From Paucibacter sp. TC2R-5 (GTDB taxonomy: Bacteria; Pseudomonadota; Gammaproteobacteria; Burkholderiales; Burkholderiaceae_C): a DNA stretch of 64,000 nt. This document shows, one piece after another, positions 1-6,661 of the stretch. The DNA lies in contig NZ_JAJIRQ010000004.1 in the NCBI RefSeq assembly GCF_025717605.1, positions 256,804 to 320,803 on the forward strand, read 5' to 3'. The notes beneath the pieces were generated by a model. That model searched no databases. It was given only the letters and a program-made list of their open reading frames with translations, and had not been told where the DNA came from. Position numbers and translations under genes: made by a program. Each line of letters opens with the position of its first letter. Position 1 is the first letter of the stretch.

Positions 1-402
1 GTCCATCACCTGGTTCACCAATCCGCGCGCCTTGGCGGCTTGGCTGCGGGCCAGCTCCAGCACTTTCTTGTCTTCATCTCGGATCGAGTTTTTCACCAGG
101 GCGCGCTCTGCTTCGTCAAACAGCAGCCGCGCATCCATGATTTTTTTGCGCTCGCCGGCAATAGCTTCTTTGTCGCTGTACAGAATCATGCTGCGCACGA
201 CGCGCTGCTCGATATGGCTTTGTTCCGACAAGGTATTGAGCTCCACCATGCGGCTGAAGTTCTCGTCGATCACATGCTCCAGAGCATGGTTGGAGGCTGC
301 CAAATCACGCAGTGCCAAGATGGCCGTTGCGGCAAAAAGCGCCAGTACCAAGGCAAATGCCAAGCCCAGTCTTTGGCCGACTTTCATGTTCTTCAACACC
401 AT
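1..402 (-). CDS. Methyl-accepting chemotaxis protein, N-terminal part (cut by window edge)
   Basis: This is the amino end of a transmembrane chemoreceptor; the rest lies beyond position 1. The visible 134 residues start MVLKNMKVGQRLG, followed by a hydrophobic segment (about residues 13-30) and then a helical, charged stretch rich in Glu, Arg and Leu. That layout is typical of the four-helix-bundle sensor of Tar-like receptors. The start is set by AAGGAAG four bases upstream of ATG; a second ATG five codons in is possible. It lies 18 bases downstream of cheA and is probably the last visible gene of the chemotaxis operon. The ligand cannot be read from this fragment. The missing HAMP and signalling domains are assumed, not seen. 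Confidence 0.8.
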   Translation of the reverse strand, partial: MVLKNMKVGQRLGLAFALVLALFAATAILALRDLAASNHALEHVIDENFSRMVELNTLSEQSHIEQRVVRSMILYSDKEAIAGERKKIMDARLLFDEAERALVKNSIRDEDKKVLELARSQAAKARGLVNQVMD

Positions 403-420
403 GATGCTTCCTTGCGACGG

Positions 421-2691
421 TTAGCGTTGCTTGTCCGCCAGAGCGGACTGATTTACCTGTGTGGCCCCTGCGCCATGGCGCTGGCCGCCCTTGATGGCTG
501 CCGCGAACAGGCCCGATACATCCAACAAAAGTGCGACCTCGCCCGAGCCCAGAATGGTCGAACCCGCCAGCGCTTTGAGGTGCTGGAAAATGCCCGACAG
601 TGGCTTGATGACGGTCTGGTGCTCGCCCAGCAAGCGGTCAACGATGAGGCCTATGCGGGTCGGCCCGTCGCGCACCACCACTACGCTGCGACGGCGGCCA
701 TGTTCGGCCTCATGGCCGCTTGCGCTGATGCCGTAAAAGCGCGCCAGATCCAACCATGGCAGGATTTCGCCGCGCAAATTGAAGGTGCCGCTGACGTGCC
801 CGGTCTGCTTGGCGCATTCGGCCGGCACATCGATGCACTCGGACACCGCCGCCAGTGGCAGTACATAGTTGACGCCGCCGACCATGGTCAAGAAGCCGTC
901 GATCATCGCCAGCGTCAGCGGCAGCCGGATCTGCGTCAAGGTGCCGTGGCCGGCCGTGCTGCTCAGCGTGATGGTGCCGCGCAGCGACTCAATGCTGCGC
1001 TTGACCACGTCCATGCCGACGCCGCGCCCTGAGAGATCGGTGACTTGTTCGGCCGTGGAGAAGCCGGGCTGGAAGATCAGCTGCCAAACCTCGTGGTCGG
1101 ACAGCACTTGGCCCGGTGCAATCAGCTCCCGCTCGACCGCTTTTTTCAGGATGCGATCACGCGCCAGGCCGCGCCCATCGTCGCTGACCTCGATCACGAC
1201 CGCGCCGGCCTCGTGATAGGCGTTCAGTGCCAAGCGTCCGGCGGCGGGCTTGCCGGTGGCCAAGCGCTCATCGAAGGTTTCCAGGCCATGGTCCATGCTG
1301 TTGCGCACCAGGTGCATCAGCGGATCGGCAATCGAGTCCACCATGGACTTGTCCATCTCGGTGTCACCACCGCTGACGACCAGGTCGACTTCTTTGCCAA
1401 GCTGCTTGGAGACATCGCGCACAACGCGCTGGAAGCGCGCAAAGGTTTCGCCAATCGGCACCATGCGCAGAGCCAAGGTGCCGTCGCGGGTTTCTTGCAC
1501 CAGGTCCATCACGCGCTGGGTCGCTTCCAGCAAGACCTCGGCGCCTTCTTGGTGGGCAATCATTTGCGCGCCGGAGCCGGCAATCACCAACTCGCCGATC
1601 AGGTCGATCAATTTATCGAGCTTGTCGGCACGGACGCGCACAAAGCGGGTTTCATCGCCGGCACGGCGGTCGCGGCCCCCTTCGCGGCGCTCACCTTCAC
1701 CGCTGCGGCGGTCGCTGACTTTTCTTTGCGCCCCTTCAGCGGGTGCGGCGCGGCGCTCGATATGGGGCACCAAAACGGGTGCTTCTTCGCTGGCCGGCGT
1801 GCCCACCACTTCGACGCGCAGATCGAAATGCATGCCCATCGCGCGCCAGCAGTCGAACAGGCCCGCACGCGCCTCGGCATCGTCACCGCAGCGCAGCGTG
1901 GCGAGGGTCTCAAAAGCGGCCGGGGCGGCGTCGGGCGGCAGGATCTGGATGCTGCTGTCTTCGGCCGCGAACTCAAAGACGCGGGAGATTTCTTCCAGGC
2001 TGGCGGGGCTTTCAAAACGCAGCTCAAAGCCCAGATAGCAGGCCTCGGCGTCGAGTGCCTCCAAGGCGGGCAAGGTCTCCGTCAGGGCAGTGATCGCCTT
2101 CACCTCGCCGAGGGTGGCCAGGTAGCGCAAGAAGGATAAGGGGTCCAGGCCATTGCGCAGCGCGTCCGCAAAAAAGCGCAGTGACAAATGCCAGTACTGC
2201 TGGGTTTGCGCCGCTGCAGTTGCGGCAGCAGGGGCTACAGACGCTTCGGCAACTGCGGCAGGCGGGGCGGCGGCTTCGGGTGCGCCCAAGAGTGCACGCA
2301 AGCGACTGGCCAGGGCGGCGCTGCTGGCGGCCACGGCCGGGTCGCTCTCGCCGCTTTGCACTTCGCCCAGCAGCAGTTCGATTTGGTCGCGACTCTCCAG
2401 CAGCGCGGCGACGACATCGCCGTCCAGCTGGCGCTGGTTGGAGCGCAAGGCCTCCAGCAAGGTCTCGGCTTCATGGGTGAAGGTGACCACCGCGTCGCAG
2501 CCGAACATGCCGGCCGTGCCCTTGATGGTGTGGGCTGCGCGGAAGGCCGAGTTAAGGCTTTCCGAATCATCCGGGTTGTTCTCCAGCACCAGCAGGCCTT
2601 CTTCGAACTGGCGCAGCATTTCTTGCGCCTCGTCCAGAAACCCGGCCCTGGCAATGGCCAGAATCTCGGCATCGTCGTCGGTCATTGACAT
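421..2691 (-). CDS. cheA: Chemotaxis histidine kinase CheA
   Basis: CheA is the cytoplasmic kinase that couples chemoreceptors to CheY. The 756 residues show an N-terminal HPt domain with the phospho-acceptor His54 (AHTIKG). A long Ala/Pro-rich and then Arg/Asp/Gly-rich linker follows (about 130-345). Next come the dimerisation helices, then the ATPase domain with N-box LVRNSMDHGLE, G1 DDGRG and G2 GRGVGMDVV, and finally a CheW-like domain. GAGGAG lies five bases upstream of the ATG. The start overlaps the end of the STAS gene by 10 bases, which suggests translational coupling. No CheW gene is visible downstream within the window. The kinase assignment is secure; which receptors it serves is not shown. 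Confidence 0.96.
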   Translation of the reverse strand: MSMTDDDAEILAIARAGFLDEAQEMLRQFEEGLLVLENNPDDSESLNSAFRAAHTIKGTAGMFGCDAVVTFTHEAETLLEALRSNQRQLDGDVVAALLESRDQIELLLGEVQSGESDPAVAASSAALASRLRALLGAPEAAAPPAAVAEASVAPAAATAAAQTQQYWHLSLRFFADALRNGLDPLSFLRYLATLGEVKAITALTETLPALEALDAEACYLGFELRFESPASLEEISRVFEFAAEDSSIQILPPDAAPAAFETLATLRCGDDAEARAGLFDCWRAMGMHFDLRVEVVGTPASEEAPVLVPHIERRAAPAEGAQRKVSDRRSGEGERREGGRDRRAGDETRFVRVRADKLDKLIDLIGELVIAGSGAQMIAHQEGAEVLLEATQRVMDLVQETRDGTLALRMVPIGETFARFQRVVRDVSKQLGKEVDLVVSGGDTEMDKSMVDSIADPLMHLVRNSMDHGLETFDERLATGKPAAGRLALNAYHEAGAVVIEVSDDGRGLARDRILKKAVERELIAPGQVLSDHEVWQLIFQPGFSTAEQVTDLSGRGVGMDVVKRSIESLRGTITLSSTAGHGTLTQIRLPLTLAMIDGFLTMVGGVNYVLPLAAVSECIDVPAECAKQTGHVSGTFNLRGEILPWLDLARFYGISASGHEAEHGRRRSVVVVRDGPTRIGLIVDRLLGEHQTVIKPLSGIFQHLKALAGSTILGSGEVALLLDVSGLFAAAIKGGQRHGAGATQVNQSALADKQR

Positions 2692-3071
2692 GGGAGCTCC
2701 TCGCTAGCGGTGCCACCTGCGCCCAGCTCTGCGCTGGTCGAAGGCCTCAGGTTCTTCAAGTCGGCGCCCAGGCCGTAGCAGCGCAGTGCGGCCAGAACCA
2801 CGGCGCTCGGCGCCTGCAGCGTCAACTGCCGCTCGCGCTCTTGCATGCTGCGCTGCGTGGCCAGCAGCAACTGCACGGCAGAGCTGTCGAAATCGCTGAC
2901 GCCGCTGAGGTCTAGGCTGAGGTTGCGCCCATCCAGCCGGCTCAGGGTTTCCAGCAGCAGGCCATGGGTGTCGGCCGCTTGCGCAATGGTCAGCTCAGGG
3001 CCGAGGACCAAGCTGTGGGGCAGGTCAGGGGCGGCCATATCGGCCGCTTGATCGTCATTCGAGTCCGACAT
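2682..3071 (-). CDS. STAS-domain protein of the chemotaxis operon
   Basis: A 129-residue protein with one STAS domain, the fold of anti-sigma-factor antagonists such as SpoIIAA. The core is seen around residues 50-75, where a short strand LSLDLSGV precedes D-F-D-S-S-A-V. Ser63 or Ser64 sits at the position phosphorylated in family members. The gene lies between cheY and cheA, and its tail overlaps the cheA start by 10 bases. STAS proteins next to cheA are known in several proteobacterial chemotaxis-like operons. A role in assembling or tuning the array is inferred. No partner serine kinase or phosphatase is visible. GGAG lies seven bases before the start. Confidence 0.85.
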   Translation of the reverse strand: MSDSNDDQAADMAAPDLPHSLVLGPELTIAQAADTHGLLLETLSRLDGRNLSLDLSGVSDFDSSAVQLLLATQRSMQERERQLTLQAPSAVVLAALRCYGLGADLKNLRPSTSAELGAGGTASEELPCQ

Positions 3072-3110
3072 GGCTGGCTCCGCTTGAATTCAACACAAGG
3101 TTGGCAGTGC

Positions 3111-3473
3111 TTACACGCAGAGCTTGTTGACCGCATCAACCAGTTGCGAGGGCTGGAAGGGCTTGGTGATCCAGGCCTTGGCGCCGGCCGCGCGGCCTTC
3201 CGCCTTTTTGGCTTCTTGCGATTCGGTCGTCAGCATGATCACCGGGGTGAACTTGTAGGCGGCAATCGTCTTCACATGGCGCAGGAACTCCAAGCCGTCC
3301 ATATTGGGCATATTGACGTCGCAGACGATCAGGTTGATCTTGCCGTCGAGCTTGGTGCAGGCGTCTTTGCCATCGACGGCCTCGATGACGGTGTAGCCGG
3401 CTTTCATCAGCGCCAATTTCACGACGGTGCGGAAGCTGCCGGAGTCGTCTACTACCAAAATGGTTTTACTCAT
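3111..3473 (-). CDS. cheY: Chemotaxis response regulator CheY
   Basis: A single-domain response regulator of 120 residues. It carries the acidic pair Asp9/Asp10 (VVDD), phospho-acceptor Asp52 (VCDVNMPNMDG), the conserved Thr in MLTTES and Lys104 (TKPF). There is no DNA-binding output domain, so it should act by binding the flagellar switch or another protein. The frame stays open well upstream, but the family begins at MSKTILVVDD. That ATG has an AGAGGACCC-type ribosome site in front of it. It is the second gene of the minus-strand operon, 41 bases after the CheZ-like gene and ahead of the STAS gene and cheA. Confidence 0.95.
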   Translation of the reverse strand: MSKTILVVDDSGSFRTVVKLALMKAGYTVIEAVDGKDACTKLDGKINLIVCDVNMPNMDGLEFLRHVKTIAAYKFTPVIMLTTESQEAKKAEGRAAGAKAWITKPFQPSQLVDAVNKLCV

Positions 3474-3514
3474 GGTGGGTCCTCTTCTAGTGCTTGCTAA
3501 TTTGCAGTGGGGAA

Positions 3515-4015
3515 TCAGAAATATTCGACGTTGTCTTGCCGAGGCGGTGGCGGCTTGCCGTGGTGGAACAGGTGTTGCTCTTCGGTCGTGAAGCTGGCCT
3601 CGAAAGCGGCCGCCCAAGCCTGCCGCTCGGCCTCGCCGGCGGTGTTCATATGGGGTAACTCGGCGCTGAAGCGCTCGATGTTTTTGTGCAGGATGTCGAC
3701 CATCTGGGACAAGCGATCGGCGAACTGCAGGCCGTGCAAAGCACGTTCGCACTGGGCTTGGAGGTCGGTGTCGATTTGATGCAGCGCTTCGGTGTGTGCG
3801 CTGTCTGGGGGCAGTTCGGCGAACTTGCAGTGCAGCTGATCCTGCAGCTCAAAAATGCTGGCGAAGTTGCTCAACAACTCGACCGAGCCGCTGTGCAGCG
3901 TGGCCTGAATCGCCTCCAACTGACGTGCCCAGATGGGCGCGATGTACTCGGCCATCGGCGCCACACCATGGGCGGCCGGGTCTGGATGCATTGCCGCTGC
4001 GGGGCTATGACTCAT
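3515..4015 (-). CDS. Small chemotaxis-operon protein with CheZ-like D-x3-Q motif
   Basis: A 166-residue, mainly helical, soluble protein, first gene of the chemotaxis operon. I do not recognise it as classical CheZ. It does have a segment around residues 95-110 (LQFADRLSQMV) in which Asp100 and Gln104 reproduce the D-x3-Q spacing that CheZ uses to dephosphorylate CheY. It ends in an acidic-aromatic tail (DNVEYF) after a Pro-rich linker, similar in design to the CheY-binding tail of CheZ. AAAGG precedes the ATG by seven bases. A CheY-phosphatase or CheY-binding role is inferred from these features and the adjacent cheY. Confidence is high that the gene is real, moderate for the role. Confidence 0.75.
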   Translation of the reverse strand: MSHSPAAAMHPDPAAHGVAPMAEYIAPIWARQLEAIQATLHSGSVELLSNFASIFELQDQLHCKFAELPPDSAHTEALHQIDTDLQAQCERALHGLQFADRLSQMVDILHKNIERFSAELPHMNTAGEAERQAWAAAFEASFTTEEQHLFHHGKPPPPRQDNVEYF

Positions 4016-4155
4016 TCACTGCCTTTCAAGGACAGACCATGACTTGTCGTTGCGGCTGGCACAACACCGCATCAGTTCGCTAGTTTCACCGCTGCGCACT
4101 CCCGGTGAAGCCAGGAAATGTGATCAATTTAACAAGCAATACGGCGGATGTAATC

Positions 4156-4213
4156 AAAAAAACCGTTCCCGCGCTGCCGCTGGTGCTCGCAGCAACACCG
4201 CAGGCGCGAACGG
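4156..4213 (-). terminator. Intrinsic terminator upstream of the chemotaxis operon
   Basis: Read on the minus strand, a long imperfect stem is closed by CCGTT/AACGG and GCGCG/CGCGC with an inner GGTG/CACC pair. It is followed directly by seven T residues (complement of 4156-4162). It should end transcription arriving from the lipoprotein gene and insulate the chemotaxis operon. Confidence 0.65.
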
Positions 4214-4377
4214 CTCCAATAGACGGCCAAACAGATTGGACGGTCCTTAGCGCAAAACTGTAAAAGGGCTGCCGAGCGGCGGTAATCGGACGCACACCTG
4301 AGTCTGCGGGCGAAAACACCTGAGGGCAGGCAGGCCCGGCGCATCCCGCGCCGGCCGCAAAATTTTCAGATCAGCGG

Positions 4378-4404
4378 CGCGCCCCGCTGGGAGCGCGGGG
4401 CGCG
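4378..4404 (-). terminator. GC-rich hairpin after the lipoprotein gene
   Basis: Perfect 10-base stem (CGCGCCCCGC paired with GCGGGGCGCG) around a seven-base loop, 34 bases past the stop codon of the lipoprotein gene. There is no immediate T-run, so it may stabilise or process the transcript rather than terminate it alone. A second smaller hairpin lies at 4336-4354. Confidence 0.5.
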
Positions 4405-4437
4405 GGCTTCAAGGATCAGAGCGAGGTGGGTGCCGGC

Positions 4438-4962
4438 TCAGTGGCTGGCGGCGGGCGCGGCTTGCGGCACGCTGGAGTTCGCGTTGGCGCTGGCGGCCAA
4501 CTCGGGCGCCCGCGTCACACGGGTCTTGCCGCTGGTGGTGATCAAAATGACTGCGTCACCGGGCTTGAAGTTGTCGGCGCCCTTGGCTTGCACGACGGCA
4601 CGCCGTTCGCCGTTGCGCAGCTGCAGCAAGATCTCTACCGCTTGCTCCTGCGTGCCATTGCGTTCGATGGCATTGCCAATCATGGCGCCTGCGACAGCGC
4701 CCAGCACGCCAATGATCTGGCCCTCCACCCGGCCGCCGACCGTGGCGCCGGCAATGCCGCCGACCACGCCGCCCGCGACGGCGCCGCCACCGCTTTGCGA
4801 ACCCTCGACCGTGACATTGCGGACCGACAAGACGCTGGCGTCAAGCACCTGCGAAAGGCTTTGGGTGTCGCGGCGTTGGATCACGTCCGGGCTGCTGGTC
4901 GAGCAAGCACTCAATGCTGCCAAGGCGATCAGGCCGGCTGTGACAAGGGCGAATTTCTTCAT
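4438..4962 (-). CDS. SlyB-like glycine-zipper outer-membrane lipoprotein
   Basis: A 174-residue lipoprotein. The signal peptide MKKFALVTAG is followed by the lipobox LSAC with Cys20 as the lipidated residue. Residues about 57-105 form a Gly-rich double hydrophobic segment (GGAVAGGVVGGIAG and VLGAVAGAMIG), the glycine-zipper 2TM pattern of SlyB/Pcp/OsmB-type proteins. A basic/hydrophobic domain and an Ala/Ser-rich tail follow. Proteins of this type sit in the outer membrane and are linked to envelope integrity. Substrate or partner cannot be read. It is a single gene, followed by hairpins and a terminator. Confidence 0.85.
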   Translation of the reverse strand: MKKFALVTAGLIALAALSACSTSSPDVIQRRDTQSLSQVLDASVLSVRNVTVEGSQSGGGAVAGGVVGGIAGATVGGRVEGQIIGVLGAVAGAMIGNAIERNGTQEQAVEILLQLRNGERRAVVQAKGADNFKPGDAVILITTSGKTRVTRAPELAASANANSSVPQAAPAASH

Positions 4963-5062
4963 CTGACGGTACTCCAGGGAACTTGACTTCGCTCAACGCG
5001 GCGCAAGCGGCCGTCGTTGACAGACGAAGATTGTCCTTCAGGATCCGAAAAAGACCGGAGCG

Positions 5063-5620
5063 TCAGCCATGCAAGCGACTGGACCGCGGCACGCTGGCCA
5101 GCAAGAACTCCATCTGATCGGCCAAGATACGGCGGCCCCGCAGAATCATGTCTTCATGCAAGCTCGGCACATAGGGCAGATAAAGCAGGCTCATATGCGC
5201 CTCCTCGGGCAGGCGGCTGCCCTTGCGGCCGTTGCAGCCTCGGCAGGCGGTGATGCAATTCATCCAGCTGTCGGAGCCGCCGCGCGAGCTGGGCTGGATA
5301 TGTTCGCAAGTCAGCGCATCGACGTGAAAGCTGTGGCCGCAGTAGGCGCAGATATAGCGGTCCCGTGCGAATAACTTGGCATTCGAGAGTGCCGGGGCCT
5401 GGCGCCAAGCCCGACTGGGGACGCTGCCGCGCACCGCGATGATGGGGTGGACCTCGATGCGTGACTGCATGCCGGTGCGGCGCTGCAGGCCGCCGCGCAT
5501 CACTTGGCAAGGGTCGCCCAAGGTCCAGGCCACGCCGTCGCTGGCGTAGATCATGGCCGCTTCACGCGTCGTGATCCAAGCTTGTGGTCGACCAGAAATA
5601 TCCAGTTGAAGCACGTCCAA
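5063..5620 (-). CDS. HNH endonuclease domain protein
   Basis: 185 residues with a complete HNH/zinc motif: CAYC (Cys91, Cys94), the catalytic-type His107 in CEHIQP, Asn121 in WMNC, and a second knuckle Cys126/Cys129 with Asn130. This is the stand-alone type common on proteobacterial chromosomes; its target is not known to me. The start is a TTG, chosen because a full TAGGAGGT ribosome site lies seven bases upstream; the nearest in-frame GTG has no such site. It appears monocistronic. No methylase, phage or restriction gene lies next to it, so a restriction role is not supported. Confidence 0.88.
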   Translation of the reverse strand: MDVLQLDISGRPQAWITTREAAMIYASDGVAWTLGDPCQVMRGGLQRRTGMQSRIEVHPIIAVRGSVPSRAWRQAPALSNAKLFARDRYICAYCGHSFHVDALTCEHIQPSSRGGSDSWMNCITACRGCNGRKGSRLPEEAHMSLLYLPYVPSLHEDMILRGRRILADQMEFLLASVPRSSRLHG

Positions 5621-5831
5621 GGCGATGACCTCCTAAGCGGAGCGTACTTCATTACCGCGCACCGACTCAAGTGCAATGCGGGCGAGGGCTGATCGGTGGA
5701 TGCGAAGCCACGCTGTCAAAGCTCGGTCACGAAGACTGCCGAAACTATTGCGCCGCGTGAACTTCTAGGCGGCGGCCCCTAAAAATTTGCAGCAAATAGT
5801 TAGGCGTTCTTCTCCAAGTTTCTGCAAAATA

Positions 5832-5843
5832 GAACGATCGTTC
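5832..5843. promoter_or_regulatory. Palindromic operator-like site in front of the TetR gene
   Basis: GAACGATCGTTC is a perfect 12-base palindrome 40 bases upstream of the regulator gene, in an AT-rich stretch that could hold its promoter. Its form matches the general A-A-x-G-A-x-C-G-x-T-C-x-T-T style of TetR-family operators. Autoregulation is inferred. Confidence 0.6.
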
Positions 5844-5883
5844 GTTTTATTATGACGACCCTGACTTCACGAGAACATTGCCT

Positions 5884-6633
5884 GTGTCTGCTTTTGCACC
5901 CATGAACACCTCGCCTGACTCGGCCGCTGAGCCTGGGCTCAAGCCTGCGCGGGTGGTGCGTTCGCTGCAAAAAGGCATGCACACCCGCGCCATCATTCTG
6001 GAGGCGGCCCTGGGGCTGGCCTCGCATATGGGGCTGGAGGGGCTGTCCATCGGCGCCTTGGCCGATGTAACCAAGATGAGCAAGTCGGGCGTGTTCGCCC
6101 ACTTCGGCTCACGCGAAGAGCTGCAGATCGCGGTGGTGAAGGAATATCACGCCAAGTTCGAGGAGGAGGTGTTCTTCACCGCCATCCGTGAGGAGCGTGG
6201 CCTGCCGCGGCTGCGTGCTTTGTACGAGCGCTGGGTCCGCCGCGTCTCGGTCGAAGTCGACTCGGGCTGCATCTATATCAGCGGCGCGGTCGAATTTGAC
6301 GACAGGCCCGGCCCGGTGCGCGACGCCTTGGTCGCGATGGTGCGTGACTGGCATGGCGCGCTGCACAAGGCGATCGTGCTGGCACAAGAGGCCGGCCATT
6401 TGCACGCTGACGCCGACGTCTACCAAATCTTGTTCGAGCTGCATGGGCTGATTTTGTCCCTGCATCACGATGCCCGTTTCATGCGCAACCCCGGCGCCGT
6501 GAGCCGTGCCGGCCTGGGCTTCGAGCGCACGATTCAGTTTTATGCCACGCCGCTTGGGCTGCAAATAGACGAGCAGACCAAGCCCAAATCCAAATCAGCC
6601 AAACCTCGGGTCGCAGCCAAGAAGCGCGCCTGA
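5884..6633 (+). CDS. TetR-family regulator of the fatty-acid oxidation genes
   Basis: About 249 residues. The N-terminal TetR helix-turn-helix (about 30-80) reads ILEAALGLASHMGLEGLSIG and then MSKSGVFAHFGSREEL, the recognition-helix pattern of the family. The C-terminal half is the helical ligand-binding domain, ending in a Lys/Ala-rich tail. The start is uncertain: GTG at 5884 lies nine bases after a GAGA, while TTG at 5878 and ATG at 5902 are also possible. It is divergent from HNH and 28 bases before the acyl-CoA dehydrogenase gene in the same direction. By analogy with FadR/PsrA-type TetR repressors, acyl-CoA is the likely effector; that is inference from context. Confidence 0.88.
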   Translation: MSAFAPMNTSPDSAAEPGLKPARVVRSLQKGMHTRAIILEAALGLASHMGLEGLSIGALADVTKMSKSGVFAHFGSREELQIAVVKEYHAKFEEEVFFTAIREERGLPRLRALYERWVRRVSVEVDSGCIYISGAVEFDDRPGPVRDALVAMVRDWHGALHKAIVLAQEAGHLHADADVYQILFELHGLILSLHHDARFMRNPGAVSRAGLGFERTIQFYATPLGLQIDEQTKPKSKSAKPRVAAKKRA

Positions 6634-6661
6634 TTTCACTCGTTTCAACCTGGAGTAAGAC

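Larger units (their letters stand above)
4016..4437. other. Gene-free gap of about 420 bases with terminators
   Basis: No convincing gene. It separates the lipoprotein gene from the chemotaxis operon, both on the minus strand. It holds three hairpins: 4378-4404, 4336-4354 and a long imperfect one at 4163-4213 followed by a T-run in the minus direction. The promoter of the chemotaxis operon should therefore lie between about 4016 and 4155. I see TTGATT and TTAAAT boxes there at a 19-base spacing, which is too loose to call a promoter. Confidence 0.6.

Noticed and set aside
40-2139. Long forward open frames opposite cheA (330 and 364 codons)
   Set aside because: Antisense shadows of cheA with no domain, no ribosome site and no neighbour logic.
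3474-3752. N-terminal extension of CheY by 93 codons
   Set aside because: It overlaps the CheZ-like gene and has no similarity to receiver proteins; the ATG at 3473 gives the family length.
4163-4213. Considered as a riboswitch or small RNA
   Set aside because: The stem followed by a T-run on the minus strand is sufficiently explained as a terminator; no conserved aptamer pattern was seen.
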